From Sesamum alatum (Eukaryota; Streptophyta; Magnoliopsida; Lamiales; Pedaliaceae): a DNA stretch of 64,000 bases. The DNA is taken from contig JACGWO010000003.1 in assembly GCA_034509735.1 (NCBI GenBank), positions 38,734,873 to 38,798,872 of the forward strand. The letters run 5' to 3'. Positions within the stretch are counted from its first letter, which is position 1. Each line of letters opens with the position of its first letter. Positions 34,001 through 45,229 of this stretch are shown in pieces. The position numbers and the translations under genes were made by a program. Under the pieces are notes generated by a model. That model ran no database searches. It saw nothing but the letters and a program-made list of their open reading frames with translations, and was not told the DNA's origin.

Positions 34001-37000
34001 AACACTGCAAAGGGAAAATGGGGACATCAATGCATATCATTTCCGCAGCATGGCATGCAAATAATCTGGCACTATAATAAAGAGAGGGTGACAACCGTTG
34101 TCCTGTAACTAATAAGACTTCGTTGAATTTGATTGAAATTTATAATTTTATGACAATTTTAATCCTTCCGGAGAAAATCAACCGGAACTCCACCTGAAGA
34201 GTTAGGGATTTTAGGGAAGTGTAGTATTTTCACAAATGGACAGGTTGCACGTGGCAGTATAAAAGAAGAAATATCAAAAAATATTTTCAATGTCCTCCAA
34301 AATGACTAGAAAGAGTGGCCACATATGCTGCTGCCACGTGCAATTTTTCTGGCCACTTGGAAGCAATCTTGAATTTCTCAAAATCCCCAATTGTTCTGGT
34401 CGATTTTTGATTAATTTTTGTTGGAAGGACTGAAATTATCACAAAATCTTAAATTTCAAAACTAAAATTTTCAATGCGTTATTTACAATTATATTGTCAC
34501 CCCCTAACATACAAAACTACGTAATTGCAATTTAGGCTAAAGTTTAAAAACATTTTTGGCTTTGTAACTATACTCTATTCTCGTTTCAGTCCTTTATCTT
34601 TCTAGGGTTTCAAAAAGGTCTTGTAGTTTTTTAATTGTCACGATTTGGATCCTCCTTTTGTCAGAATTTCTCCAAAGTTGCCGGAAATGTCTGACGTGGC
34701 GACCCAAATTTCAGACATTTCCGGGGACTTTGAAGAAATTTCGACGAAAGGAGGATCAAAATCGTGACAATAAAAAAATTACTAGACTTTTTTTAAAAGA
34801 TAAAAGACTAAAATGAAAATAAAGATATAATTACAGGAACAAAATGAATTTAATCCTTTTGACTAACATAAATAGAATGAATATTGGAACACTTAAAAGC
34901 AAGCAGCCTATGTTAGATTAAGTGATGGAAAACCATTTCTGAAATAGGAATTTAAAAAGATTTCCATTCCAATTAAGAAGGCAATCCAGTGAAGAGAAGA
35001 AATCAATAATCTACCTGTTTGGGTGTTGTGTGCCATACTCTCCATGTCACAACCATTTGTAAGCTGAGGCCTCAATGTTTTATACATAGGAATACCTTCA
35101 AGACAATAAGAGAACGATCGATATTAAATCGCCAAAACTTCCATATACATTCACCACGTTTTATGAAATTCTAATCCAAATCGGGTTTCGCCGGACCTCA
35201 ACCAATGGCAATACACTTTTCAATGTGATTGTTGTACAGTTAAGGAAAAGTGACCAATCACATGATAAGAGTGTCACACTTACTTTGTGATTAGTTTGAT
35301 TCGACGAAACCTGATTCGAATAAAAAAAAAAAAATTTATACAATACATATTAGCTGTTGAGACATGACTCACAAGAGGCAATGAATCGTTCCCAGAAGTT
35401 GAAGCGTCTTTCACTAACAAAAACAGACTTCTTTGCACTGATCTTCTCCAAAGCGGAACGATCATCTGGAGGATTAATTCTAGCCAAATCAGGGTACTTC
35501 TTCACCAAGTCCAATGCAATATCTGTCGGAAGGCAACACGTTAGTTAATCAATAATTATACAGGATAAATGCAATTTACCCTCCCTTAATATAAGAAATG
35601 ATTGAAAATCCCATGTGAAAAAATAATTAGTAAATTACCACCATATGATCTTAAAATGAAGCAAATTACCCCTTGTGTTTTTCCTTGATAGGGGGATATT
35701 TGCTTCATTTCTCAAAACACAGGAAAGTAATTTGCTAATTATTTTTTCACAGGGAGATTTCTGCTCATTTATTATATTACAGGGGGTAAATTGCATTTAT
35801 CCCATAATTATACATAAATTCAAACAGACATTCTAAAAATCTGCTCAGCTGACCGAAATAATCAGCTTCGATGACCAAATGTAAAAGTGTAAGTCCGGCC
35901 CGTCCAGCATAAGGGTTTACACCCAAATCATCCCTGGTGACAGAAATCATGTACTGGAGCATGTCTCTTTGGGCATATACAGCTGCAATTTGGACAGGGA
36001 AGCAACCAAGGTCGTTTGGAATATAAAGTAAATCGGGTTTTTTACTGACTAAAATAGTTGCTGCTGCTCTGTTGCCGACAGCTGCAGCAATAATTAGAGC
36101 AGTGTCGCCAACATCATCGGTGACAGCTAACAACTCCTCCGGCATTGCTGCCACCAACTTTTTCACAAAATGAACTGCTTTTCCTGTCCCAACGGCGATG
36201 TGAAGTGCTGTCGATTCATTGACATCAATGCTCGCTGCCATTGCACCAGGATTGCGGTCAAGGATGCGTTTTGCTGCCTCCCAGTTACCCCTTAGTGCAG
36301 CTCTGTGTAGCGGCACGTACTCTTTCAAATCTCCTTTTGGGGCTGGGTCTGTATATTAAGAAAAAGTTTACATATATTTTTGGTTTCGTAATTTAATTTA
36401 GTATTTTTATCTTTTTATTTTTTAAGGTAACATTCTGATTTTATATCTTCTTAATTTTCATGATTTTAGTCTTTTTTTCGTCAAAGTTCACTCGCCTAGT
36501 CGGAGAAGATGCATGTGCACTCACGTTATATTTTAAATTGGGGTTTTTATTCCTATTAGTTAATTTTCTGCCTGCATTCTTGTCCTTTAACATTTTATAA
36601 TTGTATTTTAGTCCGTTATTTTTTTAATTTTCGCGGTTTCGATCATTTTTCGTCGGTGGAGGTGAACTCCGGCGAACAAAAGAACTTTGTGAAAATTAAA
36701 AACATATAGGACAAAAATACTATCCTAAAAAGTTAAAAGACGAAAACGCCAATTCACTTAAGTTACGAGACTAAAAATAACATTTAACTAAGAAAATATA
36801 TAATGGACCATGTTAGATTCAAAATTCTTGGCACTATTACTAATTGATTGAAATGACTAAGTAAAAATATATTAATAAAAATAATTTTTAATAATATTAT
36901 CATGACTTTTAGTCGTGTGCATTAGCACTAGGGATAACAAATAGGACGGATAAAATGGGGACTCGCCCAAACTTGGCTCGAATAGGACAGGTTCGTGTCC

Positions 37001-38227
37001 AAATAATTGAATCTAAGTTCAGGAGCATGTTTTTTAACTTATGGGCCTGGTTAGGTCTTCTGGCCTCGAACAATATCTAAAAATTTATTTAATTTATTCA
37101 AAAATTAAAATTTTAATTTAATACATATATTTGCAAAATAAATAACAATTCAATATAATAATAATTTATTATATACTTATAAATAATTTTTTTTATTTTT
37201 AAAAAAATTATATTAATTAATTAAAAAAAAAAAGAAAGTTGTATGTAGCTTTGTAGGTTGGAACCGGTGGATACGAAACCAAGTTCGGGTGTGAACGGGT
37301 TTGAGACGAGGTGGGACGGGTTAGCAGTCGAGGTGTTGTAATGTGGTGTTGTTGGATCAATATTAATTACAATAGAAATTATATTTAAGAAATAAACTTT
37401 TGCACTACAAATATATAATTAATAGGATTAATAATCCTTATCAATTCTATCCTAAGTCTCATTTCAAGTTATCTCTACTATTATAAAAGAAAATCTTTTG
37501 ATATACCAACTTTTAAATGTTCAAATTTATCCTTCATATCATTTTTTTCTTTAAATAAATTATTGGTCCGAAAAATCGTTTTATTGTTTTTCTCTCAACT
37601 TACTATTTCACGTTTATCTCACCTCATTCCATGTGTTTTTTTTATCTTACTAACTTTTTTTTTCATTCCTTCATAATTTTTTTTTTCTTTTCATCTTAAA
37701 CCACAATTCTTTTTCATATGTTCACGGGAACCGCATGCTGGTTCTATCAATAGATTATCTCATACGATACAAGGCTTATAGGAAAACAAGGGTGTATAAA
37801 TACGAAAAGTTGGAAGGAAAATAATGTTTTAATTACCAGGACCGTAGTTAGGAGGATCTGAGTCGGAGATCCGTCGGAAAATGTCCTCCAGCTCCAACCA
37901 AACGTCTCTTGAAGTTTTCAAGCCCAACACAGCGTATATAACGTCGTCGTTCAGCGAACACAAAATCCATCCCTTGAGAAGCATATCAGTTCTCCTCCAC
38001 AGATCGTTCTCCGACGTCGTACCATCTGCGGCGGTTTCAGGCGTCGGCTCGTTGGTTCCGTCGATGAAACCTAGCAATCCTTGACTGCCGATCAGGCAAA
38101 GCATCTGCTCTTTCCATGCTACGTAATTGTTACTTGTGTCGTTAAAGTAGAGCTTTGTGGATACAAAATTTGCCACATTGACTGTTGATAAAAAATGTGG
38201 CTGCTGCCGGACATTTGAGGAAGCCAT
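30475..38227 (-). CDS. Ankyrin-repeat/PGG gene copy C with Gag-like first exon
   Basis: Best-preserved gene of the window. Exons on the minus strand: 1, 38227-37837; 2, 36348-35854; 3, 35522-35373; 4, 35095-35015; 5, 34004-33957; 6, 32855 (or 32832)-32420; 7, 31089-30475. All exons 1-6 end in phase 1 except 6, which ends in phase 0. With the acceptor at 32855 exon 6 hits a stop; with AAAAAG^AGAAGTC, 23 bp further in, the sum is 2193 nt, 730 residues. Domain order: Gag-like, about four ankyrin repeats, linker, more ankyrin repeats, four-helix PGG domain. By family knowledge a membrane protein in stress or defence signalling; the Gag-like part has no known role. Exon 2's donor (GTCAGC) is weak. 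MITEs occupy every large intron. Confidence 0.75.
31391..31618. mobile_element. Palindromic MITE, family M2, intron 6 of copy C
   Basis: Starts GGGTTAAATGCAATTTG and ends CTAATTGCATTTTTCCC. A TTTTATAAC/TTTTATAAT pair lies at its edges (8 of 9). Confidence 0.65.
31796..32255. mobile_element. Palindromic MITE, family M3, intron 6 of copy C
   Basis: Starts GGCTTAAATGCATTTTTGG and ends AAAAATGCATTTAACC. Repeated words GGAGTTCACC and AATTTTCACGATTT lie in both arms. Relatives: 36360-36790, 59024-60336 (interrupted), 60360-60830. Confidence 0.65.
32420..32855 (-). CDS. Copy C exon 6: ankyrin repeats, frame depends on the acceptor
   Basis: Encodes LLKRQALELVKRLCKEIELL, SSIMIAARLGIHEVVEEIVE, QNILHVAVINRSQHVYNLI and ISGAALQMQREIQWYK. 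The ancestral acceptor (TTTTAG^GAGTA) leads after 12 codons to TGA near 32819. The AG at 32834-32833 restores the frame and drops 23 bp. Confidence 0.75.
32948..33512. mobile_element. Palindromic MITE, intron 5 of copy C
   Basis: Arms: GGCATAATTACACTACCC on the left and AGTGTAATTATCC on the right, with GTAATTACA words inside both. About 560 bp. Confidence 0.6.
33625..33890. mobile_element. CACTA-type MITE relative, intron 5 of copy C
   Basis: Same internal words, inverted, as 26031-26354 (TTTACCACAATTAATC, TTGTCATGATTTTTAG). Ends are decayed. Confidence 0.45.
33957..34004 (-). CDS. Copy C exon 5
   Basis: 48 bp between TTTGCAG and GTAAAG, encoding VFESLHAMLWKFLGKL. Same length and phase as copy B exon 5. 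Confidence 0.75.
   Translation of the reverse strand, partial: CSRVCMPCYGNSSEN
34085..34856. mobile_element. Two adjacent palindromic MITEs, intron 4 of copy C
   Basis: 34085-34540 has GGGTGACAACCG at the left and TTGTCACCCCC near the right. 34545-34856 has GCTTTGTAACTATA at the left and a matching right arm, centred on CATTTCCGG words near 34700. Confidence 0.55.
35015..35095 (-). CDS. Copy C exon 4
   Basis: 81 bp encoding CIPMYKTLRPQLTNGCDMES and a short tail; acceptor CTTGAAG, donor GTAGAT. Confidence 0.75.
35373..35522 (-). CDS. Copy C exon 3
   Basis: 150 bp encoding DIALDLVKKYPDLARINPPD then DRSALEKISAKKSVFVSERR; acceptor CCGACAG, donor GTGAGT. Confidence 0.82.
35562..35803. mobile_element. 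Palindromic MITE, family M2, intron 2 of copy C
   Basis: 242 bp, flanked by exact ATAATTATAC at 35552-35561 and 35804-35813. Fills most of the 331-bp intron. Confidence 0.85.
35854..36348 (-). CDS. Copy C exon 2: ankyrin repeats
   Basis: 495 bp, open. Encodes KEYVPLHRAALRGNWEAAKR, ESTALHIAVGTGKAVHFVKK, VGDTALIIAAAVGNRAAATI, and CFPVQIAAVYAQRDMLQYMI: four ankyrin-like units. The lead-in DPAPKGDL spans the phase-1 junction with exon 1. TLLHLVIEADYFG ends the exon. Confidence 0.9.
36360..37330. mobile_element. Repeat-filled part of intron 1 of copy C
   Basis: 36360-36790 is an M3-type palindromic MITE (GTAATTTAATTTAG to AAGTTACGAGAC). 36930-37330 has GGG-rich words such as GTGAACGGGTTTGAGACGAG and looks like another decayed element. 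No gene. Confidence 0.5.
37472..37746 (+). mobile_element. Short non-autonomous Helitron, intron 1 of copy C
   Basis: Starts TCTCTACTATTATAAAAG after an A and ends GGAACCGCATGCTGGTTCTA. The terminal GAACC...GGTTC hairpin fits a Helitron 3' end, though CTAG has decayed to CTAT. 275 bp. Confidence 0.6.
37837..38227 (-). CDS. Copy C exon 1: intact Copia-Gag-like domain
   Basis: 130 codons plus one base, open from ATG to the donor CCTG^GTAATT. Leader MASSNVRQQPHFLSTVNVAN is followed by TKLYFNDTSNNYVAWKEQM, SQGLLGFIDGTNEPTPETA, LWRRTDMLLKGWILCSLNDD and LKTSRDVWLELEDIF. The NYxxW, LxGFIDG, GWILCS and SRDVWLELE order is that of the N-terminal Gag of plant Copia elements. The zinc knuckle, protease and later domains are absent. 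The phase-1 junction joins it to the ankyrin exon. Confidence 0.85.
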
Positions 38228-38340
38228 CGCCGGTTTGTTGAAGCTGCAGAGCTCGCAGCTCGGTGGAAATTTTGTTCCGGAGGAAAGAGTATATTAGTGG
38301 AAATCTTGGACGAATTTATAAAGTTTTCAAAAATATTTAA
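38228..38340 (-). promoter_or_regulatory. Core promoter and 5' UTR of copy C
   Basis: TTTATAAA at 38315-38322 is a TATA box about 90 bp before the ATG. The leader AGCTCTGCAGCTTCAACAA is repeated in a remnant at 55260-55280. A (TA)n run follows upstream at 38382-38411. Confidence 0.65.
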
Positions 38341-39376
38341 ATTATTTTCTCGTCAAAACATGTGTGCTGATTTGCGCTATATATGATATATATATATATA
38401 TATATATATATACTTAATTTAATCTTTAATGAGTTTGATTTCAGTTGATGCTCGTTGAACCAAGTCTTCTACCTTTCTTTGGAATAACATATTTTATAAA
38501 GAAAAAAATGAGAGCAATCGATATTATAAATGAGCAAATTATCTATTGTAAAAACTGAATTTTAAAGAATATAGAAAGATAAAATTGATATTTTTTTATA
38601 ATGGTAATTTGATCATTTGTATATATCACAGGGAGGTAAATCATATTAAATCCTATTTATAAGGGTAAATTATATTGATATTCTTTAGAGTTCGTTGGGT
38701 TCAAGTGAGGAGAAAAGTGAAGAGAAAGAGGGAAGGGAAGGGAAGTGAAATTGGGAGGGAGAAGGGGAGGGGGAGGAAAAGAATAATAGCTTTCTTTTAA
38801 ATTGTTTAGTATGATTAGAAGAGGAGTAAATCTCAAATACTTTTCATTGTTTGAGACGAGAAAAATAGATTGAAAAGAAAAAATTAATCTTTGTAATTTT
38901 ATGCTTAACCCTTTCTCTTTATTTTATATTAGAAAATAAACAAATTAATCTTATATTAAAATAACTTTTAGTATATCAAAAGTTTAGAAACCTTATTAAT
39001 AAAAAATATTCATCAAACAAGCACAAGAATATGAGTACTGTTCATTTATTCAAAATTATTCAATTTAAATAAAATAAAAAAAATTACTATCAATGCCCTC
39101 AAATAAAGAAATTGACTTCATCTCTTTTGTTGGTAATTTGGTTGTCTTTTTTCAAAAATTATGTACCAGTATTAACAACGGGAATGAGAAAAGAAATAAG
39201 AAGAAAATTATGTATCTATATGGGTAATAGAGTAAATAAAAATAAATATGTATTTTTTTGTCTTTTGGGATTATACGTTCACTTGTCCACCCAATTTTGG
39301 ACGAAGACAAAATTGGACTTTGGAGAGGTTTTCATATACGTTCAGTTTTACTTCTCCTCCATCTATTCACCGTAAC

Positions 39377-40491
39377 TAGACCTGTCAATGGGCGGATATT
39401 ATCCTACCCGGATTCGAACCCATAAATACCCATAGTTATTATTTATAAACCCTACCCAGACCCTACCCGTGCAATACCCGTCGGGTCTTATCCATGGTAT
39501 ACCCACAAAAATTGGGTCCAATTTGGGTCTTACCTATGGTAAAATGAATGAAGCATTATACATATATTTTTTTTTTTTTGTAACGAGATCACCAGAACAT
39601 ATTACCAAATTAATTTAATAAAAATATTTCATAAACTTCCAATCTATAAAATAAATTAAAAGTTACTCAACTTTTTAACATGTACAAATTGAACAACGTT
39701 GAAATATAAACAATAATCTTAACTTTTCTCAAATATTAGATCGTCGTTAAGCAATTACACAATCTAACATACATTCGAAATATGAACAGAGATTGAAGAA
39801 CGGTAGCATCATGAGAAGAAGACGGGAATGGATCACTTTCTCTAATCGGCATAGGATTGGACAGTGGAGAAAGAGTCCAGCCCTTCCTGAAGAGTACAGG
39901 CAATCTGGAATGAATGAAAGAGAAGCACCTAGGATTCCTGGTAGCCCGGAGAAAGCCCTTTTTTTAAGCTTAGCAACTCCCATCGGAAACGCACTCTTAA
40001 CGCACTCGTGCCAGCAAAGCCCTTGCCCCTTTCAAACCCTTTGTTCCACTCGACCGTCAGGGAGTACTCCTCAAGATCCAGAAGAATCGAGAAGGAATAA
40101 ATACCTGCTACGGGTGCCTTCCGGCTTGACGAGGAAGTTAAGATATTTTTTTTATCGATTTGAAAATGCTTTCAACTTTAATTTCATGAATTTTTTATAA
40201 TGCAAATTCAAACAAATCTTATCAGTTTCATATGTTAGTCGAGCTTAACTAATTTTAGATGACAAATAAATCGAGCCGATTGATGTATAAAAAATGTGCA
40301 AATTCAATGATTTTTTAGATGTTACCCGTTCAATATCCATACCCACGGGTATTTTAGGGTGTAGACCCTACCCATACCCAAAATACTTAGGTCTGGGTCT
40401 AATATAAAATCATTGGGCCTGAGTCTGGGTTTGGGTATTAGTTATTGTAGTGGGTATGGGTCTGGGTATTACCCGCCCATTGACAGGTCTA
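39377..40491. mobile_element. hAT-type element with 8-bp TSD
   Basis: Ends TAGACCTGTCAATGGGCGG and CCGCCCATTGACAGGTCTA are perfect inverted repeats, flanked by the exact 8-bp duplication ACCGTAAC (39369-39376, 40492-40499). Inside the ends are ACCCGTA/GGGTATGGG words. No transposase frame. It contains a higher-GC block at 39790-40135. Confidence 0.9.
39790..40135. other. Higher-GC block inside the hAT element, origin unknown
   Basis: About half GC against a quarter around it. One 135-codon plus frame (39793-40200) has no domain I recognise. It could be captured host or organellar DNA; the sequence alone does not decide. Confidence 0.4.
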
Positions 40492-40573
40492 ACCGTAACC
40501 AAATACAAAATTTATTCTTATACATCCATGTTTATTTCCACTTATCTTATACACCCATTTTTCACCTCAACTA

Positions 40574-41182
40574 AGGGTTCGTTTGGTTCAAATGAGGGTA
40601 AAGGGGAAGTGAAAGGGGATGGGAAGGGGAAGGGAAGGGGAGGAAAGGATAATAGTTTTTCTTCAAATTGTTTGGTATGATTGGAATGGAAGTAAATCTC
40701 AAATACTATCCCTTGTTTGGTACGAGAAAATTAGATTGAGAAGAAAAGACTAACTTTTGTAATTTTACAGTTTAACCATTTCTCTTCATTTTGTTTTAGA
40801 AAATAAACAAGTTAATATTATACTAATATCAAAGATCTAAAAATCTTAGTAATAAAATTATTTATCAAACAAGAACAGTAATATTTTTTATTAATAAAAT
40901 TAATCATCAAAACGAATATTGTTCATCTATTCTAAACTATTCTGTTTAAATAAAATAAAACTTACTCGTGCCGACGGCGGGAAGATGAAACACTATTAGG
41001 GAAAAGGAGTATTCCATCAGGATTAATAACAAATTAGCAATAAAAAATTTTGAAAAATCACAAATGCAAAGTATGTTTACCGAATTGTTGACTTCGACGT
41101 AGTAGTTTTTCCAACGATTTGGTTATCTTTTCTCTAGCGATTATGTACGGTATTATCAGCGGGAAGGAAAATAGAATTGTAG

Positions 41183-41218
<36 letters not shown>

Positions 41219-42362
41219 GTGATAGAGTAAATAAATACGTATTTTATTTTATTTTGTCTTTTTGGCCTTATACTTTCCACTTTTCCGCCCAATTTTCCAA
41301 TTTCGGATGGAAACGAAATTGGACTTGGGATGGGTTTCATATACATCCGGTTTTACTTCCCTCCATCTCTTCCCCAAACCAAATACTAAAACTTTTCTTA
41401 TACATCCCCTTTTACTTTCACTTCTTCTATATTTCCACTTTTCCCCCCACCCAAACATACTCTAACCAAACCCTTAATCGTTTTGTCTTTTACAAAACTA
41501 TAAGTAGACTTTAAAGGTTCGTTTGGTTCAATGAGAGGAAAGGGAAGTGAAAAGGGGAGGGGAAGGGGAGGGAAAGAATAATAGTTTCCTTCAAGTTGTT
41601 TGGTATGATTAAAAGGGGAGTAAATCTCAAATATTTTCCCTTGTTTGGTACGAGAAAATTAGATTGAAAACAAAAGATTAATTTTTATAATTTTACAGTT
41701 TAACCCTTTCTCTTCTTTTTGTATTAGATAATAAACAAATTAATATTATACTAATATCAAAAGATAAAAAAAAAATCAGTAATAAAAATATATATCAAAC
41801 AAGAACAATAATATTTTTTATTAATAAATATTCATCAAAACGAATATCGTCCATTTATTCTAAACTATTCAGTTTAAATAAAATAAAACTTACTCGTGCC
41901 GCGGGCAGGAAGAGGGAACACGATTAGGGGAAAGAATTATAAAATCAAGATTAATAGCAAATTAGCAATAAAAAATTCTGAAAAATTACAAATGCAAAGT
42001 ATGTTTACCGGATTGTTGACTTCGGCGAAATAGTTTTTTCAACGATTTGGTTATCTTTTCTCTGGTGATTATGTACGGTATTATCAGCGAAAAGGAGAAA
42101 AAAATTGGAATATATATATATGGGCAATAGAGTAAATAAAAATGAAATATGTATTTTTTTTCTCTTTTTTGCCTTATACTTCCACTTTTCCGCCCAATTT
42201 CAAACGAAAACAAAATTGGATCCCGAAGGCATTTTATATACATCAAGTTTTACTTCCCCTCCATCTCTACCCCCAAACCAGACACTAAACTTTTTCTTAT
42301 ATATTCCCTTTTACTTCAACTTTTCTTATACTTTCACTCTCCCCAAACCAAACATACTCTAA
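40574..42362. mobile_element. Two consecutive M4 elements
   Basis: 40574-41478 starts GGGTTCGTTTGGTTCAAATG and ends near ACATACTCTAACC. 41514-42362 starts GGTTCGTTTGGTTCAATGAG and ends CCAAACATACTCTAAGG. The two share most of their length, including GACTTCG-AGTAGTTTTTCC-AACGATTTGG. A (TA)n run is at 41186-41215. The short frames inside are spurious. Confidence 0.6.
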
Positions 42363-42379
42363 GGGAGTGCCAGGGAGAA

Positions 42380-42690
42380 TATTGGCGCCCGCGATTTAGA
42401 CTTTTGAACATTACAACCACTCGTACATCTTATAATAAATAATTATAATTATGAATGTAGTTACTGTAATAGAAAGAACCACAAACGTAGGACTACATAT
42501 AAATAATTAATTTCAGGTTGTTTTCGTTAATTAATACTGTAAACTGAACCAATTGTTAACTGCTAATTAGGTTGTCAATGTGAACTAATTAAAAAAGCTC
42601 TTTGAATTTCCAGCTTATTTTATTTTATTATTGGGGTGGGTCGGTCTTATTCACACGTCCGACATGGTCAATCGAATTTTCCCATTTAGT
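42380..42690 (-). repeat. Inverted copy of the segment at 53825-54150
   Basis: Shares, in opposite orientation, AGACTTTTGAACATTACAAC and CCACAAACGTAGGACTACAT. It lies upstream of copy C as 53825-54150 lies upstream of the promoter remnant at 55195, so it is part of an inverted duplication. Confidence 0.7.
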
Positions 42691-42945
42691 ACAGATAAGT
42701 TTCTAATTTTATATATTTTATACTAGAAACAAATGATATCGAATGTAATTTGTTTTTATAATAAGAATAACAATCGATGTTTACTTAAAAAAATTATTTC
42801 CGTGAAATTTAATTAGCCTGTAAATCTTATATAGGTCTATGTCCTAAATAAATTGTTCTGACTAGAGTCTATCGCATGGGTGGTTTTTTTTTCTCTGACA
42901 TGACACTACAAGAGATATAATATTTAATTATGATTAATTTAAATA

Positions 42946-43715
42946 GGGTTAAATACAATTATTACTTCTAAAATATTCATCCTACATCAATTACTCCTTA
43001 AAATATTAAAACCTTAAACAAAAAAAAAACACTAACCTTCTAACTCCTTTAATTTTTAAATTTAAAATGTCCTTTTTACCCTTAGTAAAATTTAATTTCT
43101 AAAAAAAATTTTAAAAAATTAAATACCAAAACCACTCTTTGTCGAAACTTTGTCTAAATTCTAGTTTCACTTGTTTATCGAGCTCTTTTTATTCTTATGA
43201 GTATTTGAAGGTCATTTTATTTTAGTTTCACTTATTTGTCAAACCATGCAAGTGAAAAGTAAATTTATACATGCATATAATACCATATATATTATAAATA
43301 TATATATCAATTGTATATTTTTTTTATTAAATTCATCACCCTTTTCGATTTTATTAATTATATATTTGTTTAAATATATATATATATATGCATGTATAAA
43401 TTTATTTTTAATTTAGTTTGACAAACAAATGAAATTAAAATAAAATGGGCTCAAAGTACTTTAGGAGTATGGGAATAAAAAGAGCTCGATGAAAGAGTGA
43501 AACTTGAATTAGATAGAGCTTCGACAAAGGTGATTTTGGTATTTTAGAAATTCCTTTAATTTTTTTTAATAAAACAATTTTTTAGTAAGGCTAAAATGGA
43601 CATTTTACTCTTAAAAGTAAAGGAGTTAGAAGGTCAGTGGGGTTTTTGAAGATTTTAATAATTTAGGGGGATAATTGATATGGGGTGGATACTTGGTGGT
43701 AATTGTATTTAACCC
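42946..43715. mobile_element. Palindromic MITE, 770 bp
   Basis: Begins GGGTTAAATACAATTATTAC and ends GGTAATTGTATTTAACCC, with inverted arms of over 150 bp. Flanks ATTTAAATA and TACTAAATA match at 6 of 9. Confidence 0.7.
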
Positions 43716-43938
43716 TACTAAATAGCCATAGTAAATATTTATTGACCACGGCTACGTAATGTAAGCCGTGGTTTTTACGAGGGTGGCTAAAAAGTCATGG
43801 GGAATGTTTTTACCATGGCTCTTAGCCGTGGCAAATAGGTTTTTCATGGTGGAAAAACTAATTTTTGGCATTGGTTTTTATTTAACCGTAGTTAATAGTA
43901 ATTATTTACCACGGTTTTTTAGCCATAGTCATTAAAAG

Positions 43939-44880
43939 GGGAGAATTACACTTTTGGTCTCTCCATAATACCACTAAAAACAGTTTTGGTCCCCCTTCAT
44001 TCACGAGTTACACTTTTCGTCCCAATTAGATACATTTTTGAACTTTTTTGGTCCTACCGTCAACTCTCCGTTAAGACTTAACGAAAAATGCATGTACTGC
44101 GCATGTGAGGCTGATTTTGAAATTTATTGCATTTTTACGCTTAAATTGGTTGGCTTTGATTATAAAGCCATTTTCGCACCAAATCCTCTAAAAAAAATTA
44201 CAACCCCATCCATATTCTCACTTTCATAATTTGACCAAAATTTAATTGTTCAATAACTTTAAAAATTAGATTTTTAGCCATGAGTAGGAGTTATTTAAAT
44301 ACTGATTTCTAGCCATGAGTAGAAGTTAATTTATTTAAAAAAAACACAAAAAATAGAAAAACCAACAAACAATATTAGAAATTAGAACTTCACAACCATC
44401 CCACAACATCAAATTACTAGTACAGAAAATCAACAACATTACGTTATCATCATCCACAATAGCTTACAGAAAACGAAACTCACAAAAATCAACATTACAC
44501 TATATTATCAAATCGGCCAAATCAGTATTTGAATAACTTCTACTCATGGCTAGAAATCTAATTTTGAAGTTATTGAACAACAAAATTTCGGTCAAATTAT
44601 GAAAGTGAAAATAGAGATGGGGTTGTAATTTTTTTAGAGAGGATTTGATGCCAAAATGCTTTATAATCACGGCAAACCAATTTAGGCGCCAAAATGCAAC
44701 AAATTTTCCCCCAAAATCAGCCCCACATGCGCAGCACGTGCGTTTTCCATTAAGAGTTGACGGTAGGATTAAAAATGTTAAAAAATATTTCTAATTGGGA
44801 TCAAAAGTGTAACTCGCAAATGAAGAGGGACCAAAACTATTTTAGTGATATTATAGGGGGACCAAAAGTATAATTCTCCC
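43939..44880. mobile_element. Palindromic Mutator-like MITE, 942 bp
   Basis: Starts GGGAGAATTACACTTTTGG, ends CCAAAAGTATAATTCTCCC, with exact 9-bp duplication CATTAAAAG (43930-43938, 44881-44889). The 63-codon frame inside is spurious. Confidence 0.88.
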
Positions 44881-45229
44881 CATTAAAAGTGTAGCTAATA
44901 GTATTTTTTTTTCTTAGTGTTAGTGGTTTTTTTTCTTTGTCTAAGGATTGATGATCGACTGTATCATCAATCTTGACGTATGATCGCAATGAGGTTATTT
45001 TATTTAATTATGAGAAAACTCAAAAATCAAAATTCATTTACAGTTTCGTTCGTAGTTTACATATATAAAAATCATATATATATATATATATATATATAAA
45101 GCTGTTAAAATACAAATCATGAAAATTGAAATCGTCCTAAAAGGCAAATGAACCGGGGACGCAAATTGGGGATGTAGCCACTTGAATAAAATTAACAAAC
45201 AATTGTTAAAAAAATAAAAAGAAACATAA

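Larger units (their letters stand above)
38690..40565. mobile_element. TTCGTTTGG-type element (M4) carrying a nested hAT element
   Basis: Left arm GAGTTCGTTGGGTTCAAGTG, right arm ending CACCTCAACTAAGGG; G-rich AGGGGAGG words on the left and C/T-rich on the right. It is split at 39377 by a hAT insert. Three more M4 copies: 40574-41478, 41514-42362 and 45458-46072. Confidence 0.6.
42904..44919. mobile_element. CACTA-type MITE interrupted by two palindromic MITEs
   Basis: Left end CACTACAAGAG at 42904, right end TTCTTAGTG to 44919. Removing 42946-43715 and 43939-44880 leaves about 300 bp resembling 26031-26354. The 3-bp target duplication is not evident. Confidence 0.5.

Noticed and set aside
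37837..38227. A nearby intact Copia element explaining the Gag-like exon
   Set aside because: No zinc knuckle, protease, integrase, RT or LTR lies around any of the three Gag-like exons; the only Copia element (2-1631) is separate.
39401..39480. Possible tRNA (GATTCGAACCC word)
   Set aside because: GATTCGAACCC resembles a T-arm, but no acceptor stem or anticodon arm can be formed; it is the hAT subterminal repeat.
41119..42442. Several 60-130-codon frames
   Set aside because: They lie in M4 repeats, recur in each copy and show no conserved protein.
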